DNA of 64,000 bases from Clusia tigrina (lineage: Eukaryota > Arthropoda > Insecta > Diptera > Clusiidae). The DNA lies in contig OV050031.1 in assembly GCA_920105625.2 (NCBI GenBank), positions 213,583,194 through 213,647,193 on the forward strand. Reading direction: 5' to 3'. This document shows positions 21,967 through 34,389 of the stretch, in pieces (the stretch's first letter is position 1; every line of letters starts with the position of its first letter). A model generated the notes under the pieces. The model saw only the letters and a list, made by a program, of their open reading frames with translations. It was not told the DNA's origin and did no database searches. The position numbers were made by a program, and so were the translations under genes.

Positions 21967-23229
21967 TATGAAGGGGCATGCAAGTAGGAAAAAAACATAT
22001 TTTTTTCAAAAACCATTTATTTCTCAACATAGTCTCCTTTTACTTCGACACACTTAGTAAGACGATATTCCAACTTTTTTATACCATCGGAATAATACGA
22101 TTTCGGGAACCCCTCAAAATACGCGTTAGTTTCGGTAATCACTTCTTCGTTTGAGATGAATCTTTTTCCTGCGAGCCATTTTTTCAAGTTTGGAAACAGG
22201 AAAAAATCACTAGGAGCTAAATCTGGACTATAAGGTGGATGATTAACCAATTCGAAGTGTATTTCACGTAATTTTAGCTTCGTATCTAATGCTGTGTGAA
22301 CCGGTGCGTTGTGTTGAAGAAAGAGCATTTTTTTCTTCTTTAAATGTGGTCGTTTTTCCTTGATTGCATCAATCAATTGATCCAATAATGCACGATAATA
22401 CTTTCCTGTGATTGTCGATCCTTTTTCAAGATAATCGATGAGCAATATTCCGTGTGCATCCCAAAATACAGTGGCCATAACCTTGCCAGCCGATTTCACT
22501 GCTTTCGCCTTCTTCGGAGCACTTCCACCAGCTCCCACCCATTGTTTCGATTGATTTTTGGTTTCAGGTGTGTAGTGGTGGAACCTCGTTTCATCAACAG
22601 TTATTAATCGACGCCAAAAATCAACAGGATTACGCTTTATCATGTCCAAACACCGCTGTGAAGTGGTCTGTCGAACTCGTTTTTGTTCGACACTGAGCAA
22701 ACGCGGCATCCATCTTGCCCATTGCTTTTTCATATGCAAATGTTCATGCAAAATGTTGAACACACGTTCATATGATATGTTTACCATTTCAACAATCTCA
22801 CGCAACTTGACTCGGCGATCATTCATAACGATATAGAGGATTTTCTTGATATTTTCTTCAGTAACCACCTCTTTTGGCCTTCCTGTTGATGGTATTGTTG
22901 CAGTGCTTGTTCGGCCGCGTTTAAATTCAGCAATCCAATATTTTAGCATGTAATCTGACGGAGCAGACTCACCGTAATGTTTATCGAGCTTTTCTTTTGT
23001 CTCTTTCGCCGTTTTCCCTTACAAATAATAGTGTTTAATCACTGCACGAAATTCGCTTTTTTCCTTTTTCAAGAAACACAAAAGTTGCTTACTTCAAACG
23101 ACTACAACAAATAAACTAATCGATGAATTTGGGTGAAATTTTAACAGCTGACGTTTGACAGATCGCAATTTCTTTGTGTTTGTGCTGCCATCTAGCGCTA
23201 GGTAGCTTCAATATCAATCCGCCCTCGTA
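21967..23229 (-). mobile_element. Mariner element (irritans-like), about 1.26 kb, near full length
   Basis: The right end reads TACGAGGGCGG on the minus strand and the left end starts TATGAAGGGG, both with the TA target dinucleotide, giving imperfect terminal repeats around a single transposase frame. Length is typical for mariner. The transposase is inactivated as read: in-frame stop near the N-terminus, apparent loss of the start codon and a changed catalytic residue. Confidence 0.85.
22017..23072 (-). pseudogene. Mariner transposase, DD34D family, catalytic-site mutant
   Basis: Cut-and-paste transposase. An N-terminal helix-turn-helix region (SEFRAVIKHYYL, stop, GKTAKETKEKL) runs into the long open part beginning near 22949 (MLKYWIAEFKRG, then STGRPKE and a second HTH with VKLREIVEMVNIS). 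The conserved WVPxxL-like block reads WARWMPRLLS. The catalytic core has the first Asp in TVDETRFHH. The second box, QDNAP in relatives, reads QHNAPVHTA, so the second Asp is His. The third Asp, in YSPDLAPSDFF, follows after 34 residues as expected for DD34D. The in-frame TAA is at 23019-23021. The codon at the expected start (about 23072) is TTG. The remaining 310 codons are open, so the copy is recent but predicted dead. Confidence 0.9.
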
Positions 23230-24769
23230 TGTGTATATTTATATATGTAAAGTCCGTTTCAAATGAGTACCCCATATTACGGCACTTCCCCATCTATCAA
23301 TCTTGTTTTCCATATCGAAATGTTCTTCGATAAAACACCCCGCCGCCTTTTGGTAATTCATCAAGATTATTTTCAGCTCTTGACTGCTGCTGTTGTGGAT
23401 GATTTGAGGATGTCATTAAGAGTCGAACAGAAATGTGAAAAATTGTGACAATTAACAAAAGTTGTATATAAATGTGCCCATTATATACATACGTACATAT
23501 ATTATATACTCATTAGTATATTCGCATTTGTTGGCTTTCCGGCTCAATCGGTGCCAAAATCTTATTAGTGTAGTGCTGAAATATTCTTACGACACTTATT
23601 TATGCATAAGTATTTATTTCATTTGTTGTTATTGCTGTGGTTGTTGTTGCTGCTCTTTTTTTTCTTGCTGTCTTCCTTCAATTAAATATTGCCTTGTTTT
23701 TTTGGCAATGTTTTTCTTTGCCGATTTTGCAGCAGTTTCGCAAACTGAAAACATTTTCAATTTAATGCGAGTATGGTCGGTCGAGTGCATGAACGCTCCT
23801 ACTACTACCTCATTTCTTATATGGTCGTCGTCGGCCAGTCGTTTGGTTGTTTAATTTTGGTTTGGTCTACACACATCCACACACGCACACTTGCATATAT
23901 TGATTTACCAATCTACATAGTTGCTACTTTGCTGCACATTTTAATGAGGCATGCCACGGCGGCGCTCGATTACACTTCGGATTCTAGTTAATATTTACAC
24001 GTATGTGCAGACTTTGGGGGTACAGCCGTGTGTTTATGGATCTTTTGATGTTTTCTTTCTAATTTCAAATTATAAGAAAAGTGGGTGTTGCGTTGTTGTT
24101 GTTGTTGGTGTTGTTGTTGGTGTTGTTGTGTGTGCCACCATACAAAATTAAAACCGACAAGAATGTTGCTCGAAGCTGGGTGTGTTACAAAACTGCATAC
24201 AATTTAATGATCAGTTGAAAATGTCAAGTGTGGTTGTTGCATAACATTTTCTTCTCAAGCTATAAAATTGTGCAATAAGTTTTATTTATAATAATTTAGG
24301 ATTTCTGAAAAAAATTTCCAAATAGTTTGAAAGGGTATTACTGTATTTATAAATCATTTATTTACGTATTTGGGCAAAAATACTTTTTCAATGCCAATTC
24401 GAAGGCACAGAGACTTAAAAGGTTGATCTGGAACTTCCGTCATTTCCGTCAAAAATCAAACAAGATAGCCAGGTTTAGTGGTTCTATCAACATATATAAA
24501 AAATTTTATGATGATAAATAAAAATTATAAATTAAATGATTAAATAAATGCCTGTAATGTGGCCTGCTCTAGAACAGAACAAACACACCACAAACTCAGA
24601 CACAAATGTGTCTAAACATTTCTTTCATAGAACATGTTGCACAAAACTTCAAACAACATTCAAAGTTTTACTTATTCTTATTCTGTAGCGGGTTTTTCTA
24701 TAAGAAGATAGTAAATTTATATTAAAGTAAAGCTCAGAATAAGTGAGATATCGTGCTGAAATTTATACC
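23230..24769. other. Unique non-coding island with a (GTT)n run
   Basis: High-complexity sequence to about 24250 with a GTT/GGT-rich microsatellite at 24085-24135, then AT-rich sequence. Frames of up to 130 codons at 23462-23991 are Cys/Tyr/Phe-rich, overlap each other and show no domain. Confidence 0.4.
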
Positions 24770-26540
24770 AGGTGTAGTACACATTTTACCTTTAAGTATG
24801 TAATACCATCTCATTCATATGACCACCGCGAGCACGTTTGCAGCGATCGATACTTTGGAGGCAATTTTCGAGTCTCCAGACATTGTGAAGATGAAATTTG
24901 TCGACTGACAAATTTTGCCCACACAAAATTTTTTTTTTTTTTTACAAAATTTAAAACTCAAAGTAGGCGAGTCAGATTTGAGTTCGTATGTTTCGTTCTT
25001 TTTTGTCTAAAACGAATTCTAAATCACGTTTTACTTTTAGTAGGTTAAATATTGATTGAGAATCTCTCAGAGGTGTGGAAAAACAAACGCTCAAAGTCGA
25101 AAACAAGTATTCGAAGTTCGTTAAGGAACATACAAAAATTCCAACGTATAAAGCACAGCCGAGATATCGACGGCATAAGGAACATAAGCAACTTGAACTA
25201 TGTCAGCGACATCAGGCACATCAGTGACATAGCGAACATAAGCAACTTGGACTACGTCAGCGATATCAGGTACATCAGTGACATGGCGAACATAAGCAAC
25301 TTGGACTACATCAGTAACTACCGGATCAACTGACGGGCAGAGGCATCATAAAGACCACCAAACGGGCCACAATTTGCTTGAAAGTTCAAATAGTCCATCG
25401 GGGAAAGTATGAAACATATTTCTATACGGAATTTGTCAAGGATAATTAAATAAATTTGAAAAGTTACTATTTAAAAGAAAGGCTTATCTATTAGACGAAA
25501 GAAAAAAGAAAGTGTGAAGAATTTCTGTAAAGAACCCTGGCTATCCGACGTGCTTAACTTCGGCTAACCAAAAGAAAAACTTCGTTACAACATATCGACC
25601 GGAAAGTTGGCAATTTCCCGTTCGATATTGTTCCAGAGCTCTTCTAACGCTGTTGACTTGTTGGCGTAAACCAACGACTTAACGTAACCACAAAAAATAG
25701 AAAGAAAACGGCGTCAAATCACATGAGCGAGGAAGTCAATCGACCGGACCATTTCTCGAAACTTCACGATTACCGTACTTCCCCTTCAATATATCAATTG
25801 TTTGACCAGCTGTGTGGCATGTGACACCTTCTTGTGGGACCACATATAACTAATGTCAATTTCATCTAATTCTGGCGAAAAATAGTCTTCCAATATGGCA
25901 TGCTAGCGAACTGCATTGATCGTAATATGGCAGTCAATTTCATTGACGAAGAAATACGGTCCAATCACACAAGCCCAGCATGAAACCCACACCACACGAT
26001 CTCTAGAAGCACATGTGGGTTTATTGCTGTCCAATTGTGGGTTTATTCTTATCATTCTTGACACAGCCGTTAAGTCAAAAATTAGCTTCATTACTGCAGA
26101 TTACTTTTTGATGAGATTCAGGATATTCTTCAAACTTTTCCAGAGCCCAATCGGAGAAGTTTCGGCGCTTCAAATGATCAAGAGGCTTCAGTTTTTCAGT
26201 TACAATGATCTTTACGCAAAATTCACAACAATCTGGACAGAGAGTTTCCCAATTCCTGTGAACGGCGTGGAATCGACTGATTTGGCTCATTTTGAACTGA
26301 AGCACTTACGCCTGCGATATATTCGGTACTTCGACCAGTGCTTTGTCTCAGTGGCACAGGAACATTCCATGGAGAATATGTTGACTAGAATTTATCCACT
26401 ATAGCACGCACAGCCTGTTTGGTGGGACGATTATTACAACCGAAAAGTGGAGTCAGCTCTCTTAAAGTTGCGACCAGGGACTCAGAATTCTGGTAGTAAT
26501 TTTTCATAATTTCCACACGATGGTTGTTCGTGAACTTCAC
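24770..26540 (-). mobile_element. DD41D (rosa-type) mariner relic split by a 650-bp insertion
   Basis: Minus-strand order. A degraded N-terminal part with KLKPLDHLKRRNFSDWALEK and VICSNEANF (about 26080-26250); then VVWVSCWACVIGPYFF with ITINAVR (25905-26000); then the region matching the QDGATSHTA and CDLTPLDYFLWG blocks in badly decayed form (25600-25850). The C-terminal CKRARGGH end lies at 24800-24860. Between 24920 and 25560 there is unrelated DNA. Comparison is with the better copy at 54964-55893. Many stops and indels show this is old. Confidence 0.7.
25170..25325 (+). repeat. 54-bp tandem repeat with a kept reading frame
   Basis: Nearly three copies of a 54-bp unit (18 codons) inside the insertion in the DD41D relic. 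The frame reads NISNLDYVSDIRYISDMA with few changes and is open from 25052 to 25333. The unit is itself made of GAC/ATCAG-rich sub-repeats, so the open frame may be incidental. Confidence 0.8.
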
Positions 26541-26690
26541 CATGATAAAAATGTAAATCTTGACTGACGTTTTGGCATTGTCAGATCATAAGAAAGTTTA
26601 AGAGTGTGTTTGTATTAAAATATAAAATTGTTATGTACCTATATTCAAGTAGAATATACCATTTAAATGCATATTTCTCTGGTAAAGATT
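26541..26690. other. Short unique spacer
   Basis: Sequence between the DD41D relic and the next array; it may contain the right terminal repeat of that element, which I could not define. Confidence 0.35.
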
Positions 26691-27250
26691 GAACTATATT
26701 TTTTTAAATATGTTTATTTTTAATCAATTTAATCGCTTACTTATTTACTTTAAACAGCTTAATGAAATATTCCTCTTGCATTCTTACGCACATCCACATT
26801 GTTGCCGCAACATTTTTACGGCTGCATTCTTTTTAGTATTCACATTATTGCCTCAACATTTGTGTGTATTTTAACTTAATTATTTTAAAGAAATCAAGGC
26901 TTAATTTATATTTTTCCATAGATTTATTTTATCAATTTAATTGATTATTTATTATTATTAACTTAATGAAATATTCTTATGGCATTCTTTCTCACATCCA
27001 CATTGTTGCGCAACATTTTTTCGGCTGCATTCTTTTTAGTATCCAGTTTGTTGCCGCAACAATTGTGTGTATTTTTAATAATTTAGCTTAAAGAAAAAAG
27101 GCTTACTTTATATATTTGAATAGGTTTATTTTTATCAATTTAATTGATTTTTTATTATTATTAACTTAATGAAATATTCCTCTTGCATTCTTACTCACAT
27201 CCACATTGTTGCCGCAACATTTTTTGTGTATTCAATTTATTCGTTTATTT
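26691..27250. repeat. Tandem repeat, unit about 200-205 bp, 2.7 copies
   Basis: The block AATGAAATATTCCTCTTGCA followed by CACATCCACATTGTTGCCGC and a GGCTGCATTCTTTTTAGTAT-like stretch recurs at about 26762, 26965 and 27168. Copies differ by small indels. Confidence 0.9.
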
Positions 27251-29182
27251 TGGCAAAATTAATTTTTTAATGTCATGCTTGATATATCCACCACTTGGAA
27301 GCTTGCTTTGCTAAAATTAATGGACTACGCCACAAGCGCGCAACTACCATATTAGCAGTGGCAGCGCATTGACGTATAATTGGGTCGTCTTTCTCCCCTC
27401 ATGGCAGCGCAAAGTCATTGTACTTTCTTTCTGCTGCGTTTTTTGGGCATTGCAACTTCTGCTTTCGTCTCTCTTTTCATGCGGAGTATATCTATGTGGT
27501 CGGTCGCTTAGGTACATAGGCATGTAATTTTTTATAATGTTGTTAATGCCATGGTGTATGCTCAGAAAAATTGATATTGAACTTGCGAGTCCAACACAAC
27601 ACACAAAGCAAGTTTTCCTCTCCAGTTGGCTCCTGAATGGATATCTACCGCAACGTTATTGTGTACAGTTGGCAGTAACAACATTATTAATTGCTTTAAT
27701 AGCAAAGTTGCCTGCGCTAATCCAATTTAATACAGTAGTTAACATTTTTATTGCTACCGCTTGGAGTTTATTAAGCGCATACTTTCATTATTTTATGCTG
27801 ATTTTTTCACTAGTCTCCGGTACGAATATAGCCAATTAGTTTTGGCATAAATTGTATAATGCAGAAATTACACACTCGTGAAGTACTGTTTTACCAAATT
27901 TTAGCGGTTCAGTTATGTGTTAATTGCTGGGCATGTTGCAGCAACATGTTGCATTGAAATTTTACTATTATTGCATATACCTGAGTCGATTGTTTCATTA
28001 GCTGCAATATTGTTTATTATTTAATTATCTGATAAATGCAATTAGCCGACCCAGTCACTCAGACAGTAAAACAAACATAATTTCCACGAAGTATTTGAAA
28101 TGTGCGCTCATTTGATACGCTGCGAGTACAACACGGCTTTGAGTACAAATTGGACGCATACAAATTGGCCTCAATTGGTGTGAATGATTGCCGTAGTCGT
28201 CATAGTCGATATATATATATTGGTAATTATTATGCGATAACAATTGAAGGCAATCAATACAAGCAGCAACTAACGGGGCCTGGGTGCAAAACGCAACATA
28301 AAGTTTGCAATCTAAAAACACTTAAATTTTTATTATCATCATCGTTTTTAATGGGCGATTGTGGTGTCTTTGAATTTTAAAGCCTTTTTAGTGCTTCCAG
28401 CGAGTTGTCATGTGAATAATAAACTCAGTGGTCATCAGTCATATTTTTATGTACATCATCTCAGCTGACCTACGATATCTCTGCATTCCCACAAGTTCAT
28501 GAAAAACACGTTAAACCCACTTAGAAAATTCCCACCAGTGTTGCCGCCGTATACAAATTGTATGTTGGGAGTCCCCAAAATTCCACTGCAGTCGCCAATC
28601 AAAGTAAAATTATGCTCGAAAAATTGTGTTCGTAAATTATGTCATCATCAATGTTCAATCAACTGCAATCTTCGCTCACTGCCACGTATTTAAATGCATA
28701 TTTTATGCAACTCTGCATAAGTTTCAACAAAATGATGAAAGCATAATAATGTGGTTAAGTAGCGTAGATAGTATTCGGAGACCTTTTGCTAGAGAAAAGG
28801 TAGTTAAATAAGTAAGAAAGGTAGTAAGGTAGTAATTCGTATATCACGTTTTTCATATTCAAATGCGAAATTGCCAAATTACCTTGCGGTATGCATTTGC
28901 ATTAGTAGAAGGGTATATCACAATAGGAAAAGTTGTGGTGGTAGTTGGCGGAGACATAGAAAAGTACGAGTACGGGACAGTTGAAATTATTTTGCACAGA
29001 AATTATTTGGGGAAATTTTTACTACTTTATGGGAAAGAAAACCAAAATTTATTAAATTCCACATTTATACGAAAAAGATTAGATTTACTGGTTCCGGTGA
29101 GTGAAATCCTCAACCACAAAATGCCATTTATAGTAATGTAGAAACTCTCTGAGCCACAACAAGGGAAACATGTTGCAGAGCC
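27251..29182. other. Unique non-coding island
   Basis: About 1.9 kb of mixed-composition, apparently single-copy DNA. Frames of 60-100 codons on both strands overlap and lack domains. No splice-and-domain evidence for a host exon was found. Confidence 0.4.
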
Positions 29183-30655
29183 ATAGGTAGTTTAGGTTGA
29201 GCGGTTCCCAAAAAGGCCCCCTTAGGACACGATGAACGCTTTGTGATACCGCTTCAGACACAAGAGCCATTCCGTTTCAAAAGCCCAGCCATTTGGAGCT
29301 TTTTATGAAGCAGTTAATAATAAGTTTGTTGTAGTAGTTTGCCCCCGAACCGAGACTGCGACCTGAAAGACCTTTTGTGTCATTCTACATTTTGTCATTA
29401 GTGATCCATGTGGTCACAACTGTACGATCTACTATACCCTATTGGGTCCTTAGCCCATTGCACCGACTCCGGAGTTTGTTTTTGACACGTTTGTGAACCA
29501 TTCTAGATCTCTAGGGTAGACCCAAGGTCCTGCTATGTTTCATTCATCACGGTCTGAGATAATAATCTCAAAATTTCTATCAAAATGTCGTTTTGGGATC
29601 TTATAATCCGTTATTGATTGACCAGAATATGTTATGTTGTTATTATAATGCAGTTGATGGAGCTTATTTTCTTATTTGGAATATCTCCCAGAGAGTCCAG
29701 AAAGTAGTCACCCAGGAAATTGCGCCTCCTTTTGGACAGCGCTGGACACGTACATATCAGGTATTCGATGGATTCTTGCTCCTCCTTATCCGTGCAACTC
29801 CTGCAAAAGCCATTTGAGGCAATTTAAAACCTTCTACCAAGGCTACCCAGGGTCTAGTGTCCTGTTAGGACACTTATTACGGTACCTATACTTTATCTAT
29901 TTAGATATATACTTATGAAGGTACCTATACTTTTTCTATTTAGACATATAAGATCTTTTGAGAGCCTGTTGTTTATTTTAGACCAGGTTAGTTTAGTTAT
30001 TTTGCATCCTACTTCTTCACATCAGCACCTGTCCGCTGCGTCTAAGGATATTGTGTGAATTAGTGTAGCTTATATGTAGCAATGCGATTAGAGAGATCTG
30101 CTCTAGCTGGCTGAATCGTATTGTAGTGCCCTCAAGGACGAATTCTTCTGCTTTGCAGTTCCCTGGAATATCCCTGTGACTGTGAACTCAGCTCAGATGC
30201 GGAGGAGTCAGCTTAGGTGTCTCATATATAGATTTTCGGCAGCTCTATACGGCTTTTGATGGTATTAATAGCCATCTTAACAGCTTTTGATGGTATTAAT
30301 AGCCGTCTCAGCAGCTTTTGATAGCATTAATAGCCGAATCCAAGGATCGCAAAGCCGCTTGGGTGTAGAATGCAAATTTTGAAAAGGAATAGCACTTGTG
30401 TTTCAAGTGGTATCACAAAGGGTCATCATCTCCTAAGTGTGCATTTTTGGCGACCTCTCAACCTACCTACCTATGGTTCTGATGTTTTCTTCTTCGTGAG
30501 GCAAGACAGTGCTTCCTCTATAGCTGCAGCCTCACCTGCAAATACGATGCAATTGTCGGGAAGCTTAAAGGACACGTTAATATCCAATTCACCTGAGAGA
30601 ATACACCACCTTCCCTGTAACTTGGTTCCATCCGTGCAAACCATACACAACACAA
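29183..30655 (-). mobile_element. LINE family A, RNase H to 3' end, carrying a nested fragment
   Basis: In minus-strand order: RNase H start VCTDGTKLQGR with FAGEAAAIEEALSCL (30480-30650); a break at 30371-30477 filled by a plus-strand 3' end of the same family; then a HRDIPGNCKAEEF block, the WVPGHxGIxGN motif (about 30100-30180); then the decayed C-terminal region matching CRSCMDEEEEE copies (29640-29900); and a 3' UTR with a TAGG/CCTA tail near 29183. It is the longest member of the family in this window. Confidence 0.7.
30371..30477 (+). mobile_element. LINE family A 3' end nested in another copy
   Basis: GGTATCACAAAGGGTCATCA leads into GTGTGCATTTTTGGCGACCT and a tail CAACCTACCTACCTA, the same terminus as at 38340-38413 and 4240-4317. 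It interrupts the RNase H frame of the minus-strand copy. Confidence 0.6.
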
Positions 30656-31949
30656 CATTGTTCCTTAGTGCTGCTGAGACTATTTCTTGTCTCTGTCTCT
30701 GCTACCATCACAGACTATTCATGAATAATATACTTAAACAATCACAACTCTCTCACAAAAATATTATAGTAACTCTTGTCATTGTATATAAATAAAGGCA
30801 TGACCGTGAGTGCCCCTCAAAGATTCCTTTCTGTGAAAGTATTTTCTAATATTCACAATTTAAATTTATTCTTAATAAATATTCATTCCTTGGTTCATTG
30901 TCTAATGTAAAACTATTCAACAATTACAATTTTTTTTCTTTTCAAACCTTTGCTGAATATGTTAGCAATATTATCATCTATTATTATTTTTTATGAAGCA
31001 AATTATCTCATTCCTAGCGAGTACCTTCCCAAAATGACTATCGCTTAGTTTATTTTTTCCCGGTTTGTACATTTTTATAGATAGTGCCCGTTTAGGTTGT
31101 GCTTAAAGTGCATTTGTTTGCTCTAATTCAACCTTTTAACCTCACTTCAATTGTTGTAAGAAACCTATTTTCTTGTTTCCTTTTGGATTTCGTGGTTGTT
31201 GTTAGTATTGTGGTTGTTGTTGTTGTGTTGCTATGAGGAAACCCGATTTCTGCTCCAAATGCAATTGCATTTTATGCGAAAGAAAAGCCATAAAAATATG
31301 CTTTGCTTCATACTCGTATGCAGCCACAGCAACAGTATTCGTACAAATGGAAATATGAAGTGTGATGGCCAAAGTGGAGTAGAACGAAGCGGACTGGAAC
31401 GTATGGAAAAGAGTTGGAAACGAATCGCATAAATCAAAGCCGTAGTGAAGCAGACTGCACACAAAGCGATTATATGCCATTGTAGTCGTATAGTGATGGA
31501 GTCGGATAGAATTAAAGCAGTCTTTAAAAGACTCGCAAGTCATGGAAAATTATGGCAGACTTCCACAGAGGTCCACAATGATTTTATTTTTTTAATATTC
31601 TTATTTATATATTATATACCTTTTTTGGTAACAGTGATGGACAATATTAATCCCAATAGAAGTGATTTACTTCAATGACACAAAATTCTCTTTTGAAAAG
31701 TCGTCGGGCACTAAGGGTCAGTTAAGATCATGGCCCATAACGGTGGTTTTGTGTGTCAAGCACCTCCCTTTGAAACTAGATAGAAGTTCATGGAATTTCC
31801 TGATATATCCAACATATATAAATACATTTTTCATTCATAACCCCCTTGAGACAATCCTGCGGTCGGCATAAAATTCTTCTGTTTCAATGATGAGTCGGTG
31901 TCCATATAAGTTATCCATTTAATTAGTTAATTTTTCATAAGATGTTTAC
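30656..31949. other. Unique sequence
   Basis: No supported coding feature. A (GTT)n-like patch lies near 31195-31230. Overlapping frames on both strands at 31196-31543 are treated as chance. Confidence 0.4.
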
Positions 31950-32515
31950 TACGTATATTGATGCAAGAAGCCATAAATCCTAATTTTGGATAGTTCTAGA
32001 GGTGAGAATCCCAAGTATATAGGATTATTAAGTATGTAGGTTTATTATATGTCTCAGTCTCATACTCGTATATTGATCATAGAAGCCATAAATCCTAACT
32101 TTGGATAGTTCAAGAACTGAGAATCCCAAGTATATAGGTAGATTTATTATATGTCGCAGTCTCATATATTGATAATAGAAGGCCTAAATCCTAACTTTGG
32201 ATAGTTCAAGAACTGAGAATCCCAAATATATAGGTTTATTATATGACTCAGTCTCATAAATTGATCATGGAATCCATAAATCCCAACTTTGGATAGTTCA
32301 AGACCTCTGAAACGCAAGTGTACAGGCTTTTTATACGTCACATTCTACTATATTGATCATGGAACCCTTAAATCCTAACCTTGGATGGTTCAAGAACTGT
32401 GAAACCCAAGAAATTAGGTTTATTATACGTCACATTCTCCTGTATTGATAATAGAAAGCCTAAATCCTAACTTTGGATAGTTCAAGAACTGTGAATCCCA
32501 AGTATATATAACATT
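31950..32515. repeat. Tandem repeat, unit about 90-115 bp, six copies
   Basis: The phrase AAATCCTAACTTTGGATAGT followed by TCAAGAACTGAGAATCCCAA and TATATAGGTTTATTATA recurs from about 31975 to 32500, with the spacer TATTGATCATAGAAGCC or TATTGATAATAGAAGGCC. Length variation comes from the AT-rich tail of each unit. Confidence 0.92.
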
Positions 32516-33210
32516 ATCATTATTCATTTGAATAGCAATATTGTTATCTGTGAAATTCGTTGACGTCTGAATATTTGGGATTGAAATTAGAGCTTCAGTA
32601 CTTAACCGTCTACCATAGCTCTCTCATTCAGTAATGATCTTCCAATCTTTTCTTCTATCTACATTTTCCATAGTTCTTCCTTATACAGCATTGTATAAAG
32701 GGAGTTCTTAGCAATGTTATAACAAATAATATTAGCAAAGAATGAAGAGGTAATACGAGTATTTGCCTATACAAGATCGAAGTAATTGAAGAACTTCAAA
32801 CAAAAACCTCATTTGTATAGGATTGTCATTCAGTCCATGCTCTTTAGTAAGGTTTCCAATATGTGAGTAGAGTACGCGGTTTGCATTAACCCATTACCTA
32901 TTTTCATAGTGGTAGCACAGTTGATTGTTACCTCAATACAGGTGTAAAGTAGGCATAGTTGCGAATAATATGCCACATATAATCGGGTATCTCATCCTGA
33001 AGAAGAGCATACCACATATAATCGGGTTTCTCATCTTGAAGTGGGTAACGAAGTAGTTATTTTTCGGCTTAGAATCGGGATCAGAATGTTTTTGAGTATT
33101 CGAACTCAATAAAATGTGGTACTTCCGTTAAGGAAGAATAATAGTTGAGTTGTTGTTTTGTTATCTGACTTGGTAGACTACGGTTAAAGGATGTCTTCTT
33201 TCTAATAGAT
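32516..33210. other. Unique sequence with one short duplication
   Basis: A phrase CACATATAATCGGGTxTCTC followed by ATCxTGAAG is duplicated at about 32974 and 33011. Otherwise nothing was recognised. Confidence 0.5.
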
Positions 33211-34389
33211 CTTTGATTTCAGTGTCTCATGGACTTGTATATTTAGTAGACTTTGGTTATTGGCACAAAAGGGAGGGAGGGTTCACATTCATTCGCAAAC
33301 TTAATGTGCATTTCCTGAATTTAATGATTCACATAAACCAATGCTATACAAGAATGCTATTTGAAGATTTGACGATAGATTCCGCGGTCCATTCTGTTGT
33401 GCGCTATAAAATACAAGCAATATCAAGGCATAGAAATATGAATCCAGAAGGTAGTATTCCTGCTCTCTCTCTCTCTCTCTCTGTCTCTGAAAGTGTGATT
33501 TAAGAATCGAATACGCTCGACATTGATGTCCACAAGGAGGGCTTTGTTTGCCAACTTCATGGAAACATAAGAGAAAGGATCATCTCCTACATCCATCTTT
33601 ATACGATGGAACTGATTCAAAGATTCAAGCACAACCTTCGGTTTGAGAAGATTATTCTGAGATTGATCTCTGAAGCAAATTAATCCTCTTTTTCCGGAAA
33701 ATTGTTCAGTGCTGAAAATAATTTTTAGCATATGACTAATTTTTATAGCATATGGAGTGTATTAATCTTCACACTACATTCAGAACATAATGGCATAGTA
33801 CTATATAAGCTCCCTGCCTTACTATTCAAGACACTATTCAAGACTTACTCACTATTCTAGAGAATTAGAATAGAGTTCGGTCCCACTGTGCAATTCAATT
33901 TGCATACTATTTTTCTCTTATGGCTTCATTTAGGTTGAAATCATCTGGAGAAATGCAAGAAAAGCACTGCCAAGGGGCAGTGGGAAAGACCACTACATAA
34001 AAAAGCACAGCAGCAAGCAAAATAGCCACTAACTTCATCACAGAGATACTCGTACACGGACGTAGCGCAAGAAAGAAATGAAAACACAACCGCATGATAC
34101 ACTTTAAAAACGTGCAAACGTGCCAATTTATGGGTTTCATTATAAACCAACAAAAACAACAACAATAAAAGCATTAAAAATCTGCAAGAAAATCAAAACA
34201 TAACTCGTACAAGTATAATAAAAAATACCCATAAAACAGAAGAAAAATGGGCGCAAGTAAAGAGAGTGCCGTGCAACATTTGTGGCAGTTGTTTGTGTGT
34301 GCGCTCTTCTTAGTGATGGCATAGATGAACTGTCAAAGGAACAAAAACCGAGCGTCCAATAAACACCCACCATAAACCACACAACTACA
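33211..34389. other. Unique sequence with a (CT)n run
   Basis: A (CT)12-type run at 33462-33487 could bind GAGA-type factors but is also an ordinary microsatellite. From about 33900 the sequence is a GC-balanced island. No gene model is supported. Confidence 0.4.

Noticed and set aside
22949..22951. Methionine at 22949 as the true mariner start
   Set aside because: Transposase sequence continues in frame about 40 codons further upstream past an in-frame stop, so the real N-terminus lay near 23072.
26705..27840. Frames of 61-100 codons around 26.7-27.8 kb as host exons
   Set aside because: Part lies in a 205-bp tandem array; the rest has no domain similarity or paired splice sites.
31950..32515. 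CRISPR-like array of repeats and spacers
   Set aside because: Unit and spacer are both repeated and diverged; the window is clearly eukaryotic with GT/AG introns. Ordinary minisatellite.
33462..33487. (CT)n run as a GAGA-factor promoter element
   Set aside because: No adjacent TATA, initiator or gene; indistinguishable from a simple microsatellite.
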